Shown: piece after piece, positions 1-11,500 of the stretch
How the letters are laid out: each line of letters begins with the position of its first letter
How positions within the stretch are numbered: the first letter of the stretch is position 1
From: Prorocentrum cordatum
Taxonomy: Eukaryota > Sar > Dinophyceae > Prorocentrales > Prorocentraceae
Direction of reading: 5' to 3'
Assembly: GCA_963575745.1 (NCBI GenBank)
Contig: CAUYUJ010000725.1
Coordinates: 522,501-586,500, forward strand
DNA length: 64,000 nucleotides
Notes under the pieces: generated by a model
Seen by the model: only the letters and a program-made list of their open reading frames with translations
Told to the model about the DNA's origin: nothing
Databases searched by the model: none
Translations under genes and position numbers: made by a program

Positions 1-2659
1 CTGGTGGCCGAGCCGGGAAAAAGCTCGGGCGGGAGGGCTATGCGAGACTGGAGCTGCGACCGCTGCTCGCAATGCCTTTCCCGCTCGCTGGCCTCGTCAG
101 GGCTGAGGCTCGAAACTTCCAGTTCTAGATCCAGGACGACATCGGCCGTGCCGCCGACGCCGTCGGAGTCCTGGTGGCCAGACTGGTGGAGCCACTCATG
201 GACCCTCCCCATCCACACGGCCGCGTCCTCGGCCCTGCGCTCGCAGGCCTCCACAAAAAGTTCTTGCTCCGGGGCCACATCCCAAAGCTGAGCCCCTTTC
301 TTGGCCCACTCATCCGCGAGGCGATTGCCCCGCAGCTTCCACAAGTCTTCGAAAGACGTAGCATCCTGGACGCTCCGATGGGCTTTGACCTTCGCGACCG
401 TGGCAGAAGAACCAACCTTGTCCCACCAGAGCTTCCAAAGGTGGCGCCGCTCATTCCTGGGGTCCAAAGCTTTGGACGAATTAATGGCGCAACCCACAGA
501 GCCAGCACAATCACTGAACACTTCAAGCGGCACGCCTGAATTACCTTCGGACGGAGGCTCCGAAAACCGAGCCAACATGTGAAACGCGTAATCCTCCCCG
601 TCCCGCGCCCACTGCTCGGGCCCCCAAGCCCTCGGAACCACCCCATACATGCAAGCAACAAAATTGCCGGCTTGGTCCGCCTGCACGGCCGCCCAGCCCG
701 CGCGTCTACAAGAGCCGTGCTTAGTGCTGAAGGCCGATCCGTCCACGAAGATGGGCCCCCCCCAGAGCCACCCAGGATGGGCGCCCACAAACCTGACCCA
801 GTGCTCCTCAGGAGCCTCAGGTCGGCCAAAACAATACCCGGGGGAGGGGAAGAGGCAACGCGAGAAAAGCTCGGCCTCGTCAGCACCCAGCTTGCTCACT
901 CTGCTGGCTGCGACACCAAGCGAATTAGGCATGTCCGCGCGCCTGAGGCCAGCAGAGCACGGGCAGTCGAACCCCCTATGGAAGAGAGTGCCTACACAGC
1001 CACACAGTTTGCACTGGTCCGAGATAGACCGCCCGTGGCGGTGCAAACGCGCTTGAGGCCAGTGGGTCCCCGAGACCAGGCTGCGAACAAGGTTCCTGCC
1101 GTGCCGACTGAGTCCCAGCCCCGGCTTCCCGAACAAGATTTTATCAAGAGGTCTCCAATTCAGAACAGAGCGCCAGCACTTATATTTACTGATGGACACA
1201 ATATCGTCGGCAGCGACTGCCATGTATTTCACCGCCGCCACCGCCCTACCGGGGGAGAAAAACCTGAGGTCGACCACCTCTCCGCCTGGCCCGACAAGTT
1301 CCGTGGCTGACCTCATGCTGGCCCCTATTCTGGCAAGCACGAGGTGGAGGGCCTGGGCAGGGTTGCTGCACTGACTCCAGGGGGCCCTGGACTTCAGAAT
1401 GCCGCGAGACTGCTCAAGCACCGCTTCCAAGACCGAGAGGGCTGGAAGGGAGGTCTCGACACACATGGCCCAAGCATGCATGACCTCCCAAACGTGGACG
1501 ACCGCGGGGTCCCTCCAGAATGCTTTGTACATCGATCGGAGCCTCAGTCCTACGTTGGCACCTGCGGGAAGTCGACCTTCCGAACGAAGGGCGCCGACCC
1601 GTAGCCCATGGAGCTTGTTGTCGGCCAGCCCCGTGACGGCCGAGCCCCAAATCGCAATGGCGGTGGGGGATCCGCGGTGGATGCGCTCCACGGCTGCGCC
1701 GGCTTCCCGAAGAACATGGACACGCTGGGCAGCAACCCGCGCCTCAGCCAGGCGTTTGTCCTGCTCGACAACGGACCTCCTGACGCCGTCAGAGCCGTCA
1801 CCGCCGAGGCATCGCAACCCTCGGCTCTGCTCAATCTCGCCGGCCCAAGCGGCCTCGAGTCGGGCAGCGAGCGCACTGTCGGCCGTGAGCCAACCCGTCT
1901 TGCCCCAGTTGACCTTCGATTTCCGGGCCTGCGAGCCTTCTACCACAAAGGCCAGGGCGGCGGGCAGCTGAGCGGCAACAAGATCCACGGTGCCGAGCGC
2001 CTGCAGCAGCTGGTCGTCCACCAGCGACTGCGACCGCACCAAGGGGAAGCGCCGGGCTTGCTCCACCAAGAGGGTGTGGACCATCAGTTTCGCGAGCCCG
2101 AGCGCGCAGGAGCATCCTGCGGCAATCGTGCCATTGGCGCGGATGGCGATGCCGAGGGCGCCCGCGAACCTCGCGCGCCTCGGCAGGCGGTAGGCGCAGC
2201 ACAGAGCCTTCAGCAGCGGCAGCGGGAAGCGCGTGGCCCGCGCTTCCCTCAGCAAGATGTTGCGGGAGACGTACTCGTAGTACTTGCTGAGGTCGAGGGC
2301 CGCGGTGCCCGCCGCCATGCCGTCCTGCTGGGCGCAGAAGGCGGCCAGCAAGTTGTGGACGTGACCAGCGCGATCACACGTCCTGTCAGCGCCGCCCCAG
2401 TAGAAGCTGCCCTCCAGCCTGCGCTCCCACTCCGCGACCAGCGGCTGGCGCATCCTCGACCACAGCCGCATCCAGATGCAGTTGAGGATGATGGGCCTCA
2501 ATCCGCCTGCTGGCCCCGCCTTGGGCAAGAAAGCGATGAGCATGAGCCAAAGGGAGCTCTCGCCGGGCGAAAGCTCCCAGCACCTCAGCACGTCCAGGAA
2601 ACGCTCCTTGTAGCTCTTCGGCAGCCAGCGCAGCTGCCGGGGGTGGAGCTGATCCCAGC
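1..2659 (-). pseudogene. Truncated retroelement polyprotein: reverse transcriptase, zinc knuckle, RNase H
   Basis: One frame on the minus strand stays open from the polypurine tract at 2660 to the window edge, at least 880 codons, with no stop and no usable start. In sense order I read an RT palm with LDLSKYYEYV near 2280-2300 (motif A), GTIAAGCS near 2110-2130 (motif B position) and SLVDDQLL near 2010-2030 (motif C, V in place of Y/F-A). A knuckle of form C-x2-C-x8-H-x4-C lies near 965-1015. A type I RNase H follows: FVDGSA (Asp codon at 743), FSDC (Asp at 512) and NRLADEW (Asp at 314). This order matches the C-terminal half of non-LTR retrotransposon ORF2 proteins. The endonuclease is missing because the 5' end stops at (CCT)n. 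The family differs from the large elements further right. The open frame suggests a fairly recent insertion; whether it is active cannot be judged without the left end. Confidence 0.85.
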
Positions 2660-3352
2660 CCAGGAGGAGGAGGAGGAGGAGGAGGAGGAGGAGGAGGAGG
2701 AGGAGGAGGTAAGGAAAAGAGATGGAGAGGAGAGGAGAGGAGAGGAGAGGAGAGGAGAGGAGAGGAGAGGAGAGGAGAGGAGAGGAGGAGGAGGAGGAGG
2801 AGGAGGAGGAGGAGGGAGGAGGTGGAGGAGAGGAGGTGGAGGAGGAGCAGGAGGAGGGAGGAGGAGGAGAGAGGAGGAGGAGAGGGAGGAGGAGGGAGAG
2901 GGGAGAGAAGGGCAAGAGGAGGGGGAAAGGAGGAGGGGAGGAGTTGGGAGGACGGGAGAAGAGGGAGGAGGAGGAAGGAGGAGGAGGAGGAGGAGTGAGG
3001 GGCAGGAGCAGGAGGAGGAAGAGGGAAGGAGGAGGAGGAGGGAGGCGGACAGGAGGGTTGGGAGAGAATAAGGATGGAAAGGAGGCAGGGAAGGGAGGAG
3101 GGGTTATGAGGAAAGAAGAGAAGAAAATCGGTTATACAATAATATAATAAGTGATGAGAAGGAAGAAGAACTAAGAGAAGGCGGAGGAGGAGGAGGAGGA
3201 GGGGAGGGGAGGAAGCAGGTGAGGAGGAGCAGGAGGAGGAGGAGGAGGAGGGCAGGAGGAGGGGAAGGGGGCTTGAGGGGGGTAGGGGGAGAGAGAGGAG
3301 GAGGAGGAGCGGAGGGAGGGAGGAGGAGGAGGAGGAGGAGGAGGAGGCCAGC
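2660..3352. repeat. Polypurine tract: (AGG)n and (GGAGA)n microsatellite
   Basis: About 690 bp made almost wholly of A and G on the plus strand. It starts as AGG triplets, passes through about 15 GGAGA pentamers at 2722-2785, and returns to degenerate AGG. A short AT-containing interruption lies at 3125-3175. The Glu/Arg-rich and Pro/Ser-rich open frames over it are products of composition. It abuts the 5' truncation of the retroelement at 1-2659. Confidence 0.9.
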
Positions 3353-4085
3353 GAGGCCAGCTTGCCAGGTCTGGAGCGTCCTCAGACATCTGGATCCCCA
3401 TCAAAAAACAGTGGACGTCCTGGGGTCTCAGGGTTGGGTTTCTTGTGGAGTGTTTCTTGTGGTCGGGCCCCTACTGTACCCAAGGCCTGCCGAGACGCGG
3501 GCCACGAGGGTGGGCCCTGGGCGCCTTCAAGAGAGCTTTTTTTATACATCCCCTGGCGATGACGGGCGTGACCGGGGGAAGGGGGCGGCTGCGGTCTGGT
3601 CGCGATTCGCGCCGGCGCCGTCTTGGAAGGCTCAGGACTGGCCACTTCCCACACGGCGCCAGCGCGAGTCGTGTCGTGACCAGGGAGGGGTGGACGGGGG
3701 GGGCGGGCGGGGCTGGTCACGGGCGTCAGCGCTGATGGTTTAACAAAAAAACAAAGTGGTAAAAAAAAAGCCTCAGCAGAGAGGTGCACCTGAGTGTGTT
3801 TCTGACCAGGGGTCCGCACCAGAAATGCAGCTGGCTGTTTTTGTTCGCTGCACCCTAGGATTCGGGTCCTTGTCCGGGTCTGTGGCGGGCTCTGCCAGCT
3901 GATGTGGCTTCTATCCTGGCTTCTTCCGGGAATGTTTTGGGGCAGCTTTCTCTGGCCGCCGCCTGGAGAAAACAGCTGGTTCCGAGGGATTTGGGATGCC
4001 CTGGTTTCGCGTGTGCGGGCGCACGGGGCCGTGATCGGTCAGCGAGCCTTGACCTTCCAGGAGGGCTGAACACAGAACTCCAGTC
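3353..4085. other. Unassigned sequence
   Basis: Mixed-composition sequence between two microsatellites. I found no protein motif, tandem structure or RNA gene. Several short overlapping ORFs exist on both strands but none looks like a protein. A short A-rich patch lies at 3743-3770. Confidence 0.5.
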
Positions 4086-4665
4086 GAGGTTTCGAGCAGT
4101 CCCGAGTGGTCTATATATATATATATATATATGTATGTATATCTTTATATATATGTATATATATACACACATATATATATGTGTGTATATAAATAAATAA
4201 ATGAATAAATACATACATACATAACTAAAGAAATACATAAATACATACGTACATAAATAAATAAATACATACACAAATAAATAAACAAATAAATAAATAA
4301 ATAAATAAATCCATAAATAAATCAATAAATAAATAAATAAATAAACGAATGAATGAATGAATGAATCAATAAATAGATAGATAGATAGATATATAGATAT
4401 ATAGATAATTTAATGATAGATAGATATAGATAGCTAGATAGATATATCGATATATATATAGATATATAGATATATATTTTATATATTAGTAGATAGAATA
4501 GATTTGATAGATATATAGATAAGATAAGAGATAGATAGATTGATATAGTTATTTATATATATATTAGTAGTGTATTATATAGATATATTAGAATATAAGA
4601 TATAAAACATAAAGTTATAAAATAATAAATTATATATAATTATATATATATATATAGGTGGGGAG
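4086..4665. repeat. AT-rich compound microsatellite
   Basis: About 580 bp of (TA)n, then (AAAT)n/(AATA)n, then (GATA)n with TATATA patches. It is strongly AT-rich inside a GC-rich window. It consists of successive short-period blocks, not one unit. Confidence 0.9.
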
Positions 4666-4734
4666 TGGTATTTTCCTAGCGCTGTGGAAGGTCAGGCTTG
4701 GCGCACTGGTTTTCGTCTGAGTTTCCGGGACGCC

Positions 4735-5345
4735 CTGCGGGCGGAGGAGGAGGGGAGGGGAGAGAGGAGGAGGAGGAGGAGTAGAAGAGGAGGAACGGAG
4801 TGAGGTGGAGGAAGAGGAGGAGGGCGGTTACGTAGCCCCGGATCGACGTCGCGCGGGCTGCTCGATGGCCGCCTGGGCGCCCCGCCGGGCTCGCGACGCC
4901 GGGGCCCGCGGGCTCGCCGCGGCCGCGCGCCCCGCCGGCGCGGCGGCCGATGGGCGCGGGCGTGGTCAGGGGGCGCTGCAACGAGCTGTCCACCTCGGAG
5001 GCGTGGCAGGGCCGCATTGGCCGCGCGGGCCGAGGCGGGTGCCGCCCCTCTTCGCGGCGGGCGCGGCGACGCGCCGCCGCGGGCTGGCCGCGACGCAGCA
5101 CGCCGCACGCGCGTCGGACGTCGTCGCCGCCGTCGCCGGGCTTGCTGCTGCCGCGCCGGCGCGGGGCGCCGTCGGCCTCGTCGTGCCCGCGGGGCCCCCG
5201 GCCGCCGTGGGGGGCCGCGCGCGTCGTCGGCCGCCGCCGCGCCGCGGCGTGGCCGTTGCGGTGCGTGCCGCCCCGTCGGCTCGCGCCGCGCTGGGCGAGG
5301 GCGGCGGTCTGGGAGGCCTCCCAGTGGCCGTGCGTCGAGAAGCGG
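4735..5345. other. Very GC-rich, CpG-dense block
   Basis: A short AGG-rich stretch (4740-4830) leads into about 500 bp dominated by GCG, CGC and CCG. All frames on both strands are largely open and encode Ala/Arg/Pro-rich strings. This is expected from composition because stop codons are rare here, so I do not call a gene. Confidence 0.6.
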
Positions 5346-5355
5346 CAGGCCCATG

Positions 5356-5525
5356 GGCCTACCAAAGAATGTTCTCTAAGAAACTCTGTGTGTGGTTTCC
5401 ACGAACTGTTCTCAGAACATGTCTGGCTGGGGCTGTCTCGTTTCAGCACATCGGGGTCATGTTCTCAGAACATAGCTTCTGTTCTTAGAACATGCTGGGG
5501 TTCTGAGAACATTTCGTGGTAGGCC
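5356..5525. repeat. 170-bp foldback (MITE-like) array of palindromes
   Basis: The ends are inverted repeats: GGCCTACCA followed by a GTTCTC at 5356-5376, mirrored by GAGAAC then TGGTAGGCC at 5505-5525. Inside lie near-perfect palindromes on a TGTTCT-N-AGAACA plan at 5407-5419, 5459-5473 and 5480-5492, plus GTTCTGAGAAC at 5500-5510. The last three are centred about 20 bp apart. There is no coding capacity. It could be a non-autonomous foldback transposon or a cluster of protein-binding dyads. No clear target-site duplication was seen. Confidence 0.6.
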
Positions 5526-5539
5526 TATAGGAATGCCGG

Positions 5540-5760
5540 GACGGGACGGTCGGTCCCTGCTCAAGTGCGGGAGGTCTCTTGGTCATGAGCGGCCGTCTTG
5601 GAGCTCTCCCGGTGGCCGTCGGCCGTCTGGGAGGTCTCTCCTGGTGGCCGTCTGGGAGGTCGGTCCTAGTTCGTGGCCGTCCTGGAGGTATCCTGGAGGT
5701 CTCGTGCTTGCCGCCTTGGAGGTTGGAGTCGGCGGAGGGTGCGAGGTGGGCCCGTCACCG
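5540..5760 (+). repeat. Degenerate minisatellite
   Basis: Variants of GGTGGCCGTCTGGGAGGTC recur about six times at irregular 20-40 bp spacing, for example near 5603, 5624, 5645 and 5680. No protein signal was seen. Confidence 0.55.
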
Positions 5761-5924
5761 GTGCTGGCCCGCAGGAGGCGGGGCGAGGCTCGAGCGGTAC
5801 TGAGTTCGACAAGTTGTTGTTCCCCATATCCTAAGGATTGGGGTTCTTGTTATTACTCTGACGCCTCCCACTCCTCCTCCTTCTTCCTCCCGCCTCCCGC
5901 CTCCCTCCTCCCAATGATAATCAC

Positions 5925-6190
5925 CAGATAAGACAAGACAAGATAAGATACTACAAGATAAGATAAGATAGCACAATATGTGATAATGTAAGATAAGATA
6001 TATGACAAGGTAGGATAATAGAATAGATAAGACAGCCTATGGAGTAATAAGACAAGACAAGATATGATGCGATAAGATGAGTTGATATAAGATAAGCTAA
6101 GACAAGATCAGATATTTCAAGATAAGGTAGTATAGAGGGTAATAAAGGTAAGATAAGATAGGACTCGATAAGATAAGATGAGACTCGCTC
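5925..6190. repeat. (GATAA)n pentanucleotide microsatellite
   Basis: About 265 bp of GATAA/GACAA pentamers with drift, followed by a short ACTC/ACAC-rich bridge (6185-6240). Confidence 0.85.
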
Positions 6191-6239
6191 TCACTCAGAC
6201 TCACTCACAGTCACATTCACTCACACTCACACTCTCTCA

Positions 6240-7176
6240 TGATCACAAAACGCTGCCAGGGGCATCGCTTGGGAGCCCCTAAAGGGGTAGCCACCATGGC
6301 TGATCTCATCGAGCCCGGTTCGCGCCGAATTTTTGTGGGGACGCCTCAGCGTAGAAGTGCCGTTTGGCGGTTCCCCAAACACGTAATTCTCTTGAGGAGC
6401 CCTCATGGTCGATAAACGCTGCCAGGGGCATCATTTGGGTTGCCCCATAGGGGAGACCCCCCTGGCTGATCTCACGAGCCCGTTCGCGCCGATTTTGGTG
6501 GGACGTCTCAGCTAAAATTGCCGTTTGGCCTCCCCAACATGTCTCTCTTGAGAGCCTCATGGGCACAAAACGCTGCCAGGGGCATCATTTGGGAGCCCCA
6601 AGGGGGAGCCACCCTGGCTGATCTCACGAGCCCGTTCGTGCCGATTTTGGTGGGACGTCTCAGCTAGAATTGCCGTTTGGCGCCCCCAACATGTATCTCT
6701 TGAGAGCCTCATGGTCACAAAACGCTGCCAGGGGCATCATTTGGAAGCCCCAAGGGGGAGCCACCCTGGCTGATCTCACGAGCCCGTTCGCGCCGATTTT
6801 GGTGGGGCGTCTCAGCTAAAATTGCCGTTTGGCCTCCCCAACATGTCTCTCTTGAGAGCCCCATGGTCACAAAACGCTGCCAGGGGCATCATTTGGGAGC
6901 CCCAAGGGGGAGCCACCCTGGCTGATCTCACGAGCCCGTTCGCGCCGATTTTGGTGGGGCGCCTCAGCTAGAATTGCCGTTTGGCGTCCCCAACATGTAT
7001 CTCTTGAGAGCCTCATGGTCACAAAACGCTGCCAGGGGCATCATTTGGGAGCCCCAGGGGGGGTCCACCAGGTGCTTCATAGTCACCAAACGCTGCCAGG
7101 GGCAGCATTTTGGCTTCCCAAAGAGGAGTCGACCCGGGCCTCCTAGTCGCCAGACACTGCCAGGGGCACCATTGGG
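6240..7176 (+). repeat. 152-bp tandem satellite, about six units
   Basis: The landmark CGCTGCCAGGGGCA begins at 6251, 6417, 6571, 6723, 6875, 7027, 7091 and (degenerate) about 7150. The four central units are spaced exactly 152 bp apart. The left units are longer (166 and 154 bp) and the last two are truncated. Each full unit contains CTCTTGAGAG near its right end. Short ORFs across it repeat the same peptide and are not genes. Confidence 0.9.
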
Positions 7177-7332
7177 ATTCAGACTCGCACCCAGACTCAC
7201 TCATACACAAGCTCACTCACATTCAGATTCCTTTCTTCAGAGTCAGGCACACGCAGACGTACCCATGCTCAGACTCACCCACACTCAGGCTCAACTAACC
7301 CAGACTCCGTCAGAAGCCAGTAGCGAAGAGAG
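7177..7332. repeat. Degenerate (ACTC)/(CAGA) low-complexity bridge
   Basis: Short CA-rich words such as ACTCACAC and CAGACTC recur without a fixed period. The block joins the 152-bp satellite to the GA tract. Confidence 0.5.
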
Positions 7333-7335
7333 CAG

Positions 7336-7401
<66 letters not shown>

Positions 7402-8123
7402 AAAGAGAGAGAAAGAGAGAGGAGAGAGAGAGAGGAGAGAGAAAAAAAAAAAAAAGAAGAGAGAGAGTACGGTGAGAGAGCGTATGAGAGATGATGAGAG
7501 AGAGAGTGAGAGAGAGAGAAAGGCGCCCTCGGCGCCGTAGCTGCGGAGCGTGGACGCGCGCGAGCTGCTGAGCCGACGAGCGAGAGAGGAGAGAGAGAGA
7601 GAGAGAGAGAGGAGCGAGCGACGCGAGCGGATGAGAGAGAGAGAGAGAGCGAGGAAGGGAGAGAAGAGAATGAGAGGATTGATAGAGAGATGAGAGAGAG
7701 AAAAGGAGGAGAAAGTAGAGAGAGAGAGAGAGCAAAGAGAGAGAAGAGAAGAGGGCAGAACGATCTGATAGGAGAGGGAGAGGAGGACGAGAGAGACGGA
7801 GAGAGATTAGAGAGAGGAGAGAGTGAGAGGAGAGAGAAGGAGGAGAAAAGAGAGAGCGAGAGCAAGAGAGAGAGAGAGGCATGCGAGAGAGAGGGATGAG
7901 GAGAGATAGAGAGAGAATGCAGAGAGAGAGGAGAGAGGAGAGCGGAAGAGAGAGAGAGCGGGGAGTTTGTGGAGGAGACAGGCGAGAGAAAAGAGAGAGA
8001 GAGACGACGAGAGAAGAGAGACGAGAGAGAGAGAGAGAGAGTGTGAGAGAGAGAGAGACAGAGAGAGAGAGAGATATAGAGATAGAAGAGAGAGAGAAAG
8101 AGGAGAGAGAGAGAGAGAGCGAG

Positions 8124-8174
<51 letters not shown>
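7333..8174. repeat. (GA)n/(TC)n microsatellite, left flank of element A
   Basis: About 840 bp of imperfect GA repeat. A 65-bp GC-rich interruption at 7522-7590 includes GGCGCCCTCGGCGCC. The tract directly abuts the 3' end of element A. On the minus strand it reads as Ser/Leu-rich open frames, which I treat as artefact. Confidence 0.9.
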
Positions 8175-8176
<2 letters not shown>

Positions 8177-8186
8177 GGACAAGTAG

Positions 8187-8224
8187 GCGGACCAGGGCCC
8201 GTCCGCGAGGCGCACTGCGGTGCG
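8187..8224 (-). other. 3'-terminal double hairpin, copy A
   Basis: GCGGAC (8187-8192) pairs with GTCCGC (8201-8206) around an 8-nt loop. CGCAC (8211-8215) pairs with GTGCG (8220-8224) around TGCG. Both stems recur in copies B and C; the only change seen is in the loop. They lie about 12 nt from the 3' end, where LINE reverse transcriptases commonly recognise their RNA. That role is inference. Confidence 0.55.
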
Positions 8225-8540
8225 ACAACTCGCCAAACACTATTTGCGGCGGTGTAGCCTTAAGATACGAGGGCGGGCAACAAACCCCCTCCCCCGGCGC
8301 AATGCGACAGACGCTACAGACGGCGGACAGACGGTGAAGATCTCACGTGTCAGACCGCGTGAAGAAGGAGGCCCCAACACGGAAGGCGACGTGCTGACAC
8401 GTGGCTAGGCGGCTTGGCAGACCGCCAGTTGGGCGCTTGGCCGCAAAGCGGCGCGCAGGGACGGGGCACCCCCCGCCCCCACGCCCTGACACCGTGGACG
8501 CGGAGCCACACGTACACACGGGCAGGCAGAAAGGAGGAAA

Positions 8541-11500
8541 TTAGCGCGGGGCACCAGGCGGAGCGCCGCGGAGCGATGACAGCATAGCTTGGATGGTGAG
8601 TGTCGGCGCAGCACCATCGGGCGAGGGCGTAAGCAGCTCGGCGAAGGCACGCCCGGCGCGGTGGAGGCGCTGGAGCAGAGGGCCTTGACGGGCTTGAGCA
8701 GCGGCAAGGTCGGCGGCGAGAGCAGCACACCTCTGCTGAAGAGCGGCCATAGACTGGGACAGCTCGGTTTCGCGGTCGGCGAGGGGCGGCTGCTCAGCGC
8801 CTGCGGCCGCGGGCCTCGTGGCAGGGACGAGGTCATCGGTGCGCCTGGCCAGGTGGTGGACTAGCGCAGTACGGCGCTCCGTGTGCTGGCGGCCGTCACC
8901 CTTGAGAGGCGACTGGAGGGTAACACGCGGTCCCAGGGCTGGAGCCGCTAGGGCCACGCCCCGTGAGGACGGAGGAGCCGCAGCCTCGCACCCAGCAACA
9001 GTAAAAGCGTGGACGGGGTGCGACGGCCTGACTGGCTCGGTGCCCTGCGGGGGGGGCTGGAGCCGCCCCCGCGGGCTGGCGCTGGTGGGGGGACGGAGTG
9101 GGTGGCACGGTGGGACCAATCATGATGCCGTGCGAGGGCTCGGAGGTCGGCCGCGTGGTCGGGTGGCGTCTCGATGGGGCGGCATCGTCGGCAGCGTGGA
9201 GTGTCGGCGGGGCGTCGTCTATGCTGCCACTCAGTCCGAGGGGATCAACCAGGTCATCGTCGGCGTCTTGACGGTGAGCGACTTCATCATGTGGGTGCGA
9301 TGTCGCTCTCGGTGGCGGAGTCGCGGTGGGCGTCGAGAGGTTGCCCGACGGGGCAGGGTTGGCGCTGGCTGGGCCGTCGTCAAAGAAGTCCAATCCCCCG
9401 CCGAAGCCGAACGGGTCGTCCTCCTGTTCATCGAGCATCGCCCGTTGGGCCTCGGCCCAGAGCTCATCCGGGTCTTGCGGGATGAATGGCCCAGCCGCGG
9501 GTGGTGCCTGGTCCGACAGCAGGGGGTTCGGTTCCATTTTGCTGAGTTCCGCAGCTGTAAACCCAGCCCTGCGGTGTGGGAGCGGCAGAGTACGGTGTCT
9601 GCGCCCGTAGATAGCGACAGCGACCCCATGAAGCACGGTCGCTTGGCGATGTCGTGTTTTGGCAGCTTCAACAATGTCGTCAGGAAGGTTGTGCGTGCGT
9701 GCCGCCGCTGTGGCAAGGGCGTCGGCCTGGCGGTTGAACTCCTCCGCGGTGGGCCCGATGAGCCCAAGGTCGATGCCCAGGTCTCCCAGGTGGCTGGCGA
9801 TTTTTTCGACGCGAAACATGTTGGGCTTGGCCATAACACATCGGTGGATCTTTTCCCAGAGCTCCGCGTGCGTGCCCTGCGGCGCTGGATGTCTGTCGAT
9901 GATGCTTTGGAACCCATCGACCACCGCCTGGTTGTCCACGAAAACGTGCACGGGCCGTTCGGCACATGCCGTAAGGTGGACAATGGCGAGGGCCTCCGCA
10001 ACCTGGGCGTTCTGCGTTAGGCCGTGAACGCGTGCACTGTAGTTCATGCGGTGATCGATGCCGTAGTAGACGCCGTAACCCGCTCGTGCTAGCAATGGGA
10101 TGGCTTGGTTGGTGCACGCACCGTCCGTGGCAGCATAGACCCATGTCCAACCAGTGTCGTAGTCAAGGTATGTGGTGTAGGTGTCCTGGGCTGAAGCCGC
10201 AGGATCACCATCAGGGGGGGGCCGCGGAATGGGCTGTGGCAGCGGGTCCCTCGCGAGGTCGGCCTGCAGGTCGAGGAGGGCTGGGTCTTCGTCGAAGAGC
10301 CCGCAATGTCTTGTGTGCGGCGGAAGACGGGCCCACTGGTCGTCACTGATGAGGGTGGTGAGAGGGAGTCTTTCTCGGGCCCAGCACTTGCAGTCGCGGA
10401 CAGTGTGCTCCTGAGTTTCCTCCTCCTCGTCGCAGTAGCGGCAGATGGGGCTGGGGTCTGCCGACGCGTTTGATCGGGATCGTCGTTGTTGGGTGTGATC
10501 CCCGCCCGACAGGTAGTTCAGGAGGAGCGCCAGCTGCCAGGCAGTGCATTTTGCTGCTCCTTTAGTTCGGGCGAGCCACGTGCTGGCGAAGAGGTCAAGG
10601 CCCTGTCTGACAGAGGCTAGATAGCCAAGGTCGTGTCGCCGTGGCTTGATCCTCCGCAGAAAAGCCCTGCGTTGTGAGGCCCGCAGCATGTGTAGGAAGG
10701 CGTTTTGGGGTAAATTCAGCCAGCTGATCTGGCAGCCCCAGTCGTCGTACATGATGCCACATGTGGGCCAGGTCCATCGGAGCTGCTGGAGCGACTGGAC
10801 GAGTCGTCCGACGGGTCCTCCACCAAACAGGGTCTGGACGTGGTGTTGGAGGTCTCTGGCGAGCCCGCAGAGTGCAACGTCGCGGTTAACCTATCGCCGC
10901 AGGCACAGGAATGCTTCACGCTGCGTGATGGCGTCGATCTCCAGGGCGTGTCCTGGGACGCACACGGCCATGAGAGTCCAGAACTCGACCCACTTGTTCC
11001 CCTTGGGGCGGATATCCGCCTTGAGGGCGTGGTTGTAGGCAGTTTTGGCTGGGCCTGATGGTGCTTGAATGTCGGTGCCCGTGGTGCAGACGCTGGCAGC
11101 CAGGGAACGGGCGTGCCGCGCCTTGATGAGCATCGGCGATGGGAGCTTGCCAATGCGCGGCAGGCGGATAGTCGCCCTCCGTACACGGGCGTCTGCGGTG
11201 GCCGTGAGGGTAAGCGCGGCTGGAGCCGGCGCTGCCTCTGCGTTGATGTAACTCCCGACGAGCTTGAAGGAATCAACCACACGTAGGGGGCGATCCGCCA
11301 GTGTGAGCTGGGTAACGGCGGCGTGAAGCTCGTCGGTGAGCGCCCACCCTGCCACTTTACCAGGGTGAATGCGTTGACCGGAGAATCGGTCAATCTTGGC
11401 GGTTTCGTCGAGAGATTTCTGCAGCTCAGGAGCGGTGTGGGTAGTGGAGTTGCTGTCGTCAACGAAGGTAGTGCTGAGTGATCGAGGAACGTATCGATGC

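Noticed and set aside
2722-3147. Glu/Arg/Gly-rich ORF
   Set aside because: Lies wholly in the polypurine tract.
4676-5488. Several overlapping Ala/Arg-rich ORFs over 180 aa on both strands
   Set aside because: Explained by extreme GC content; no motif, and the frames compete with each other.
7275-8240. Ser/Leu-rich minus-strand ORFs of about 300 aa, and Arg/Glu-rich plus-strand ORFs
   Set aside because: Pure translation of (TC)n/(GA)n; no non-repeat domain.
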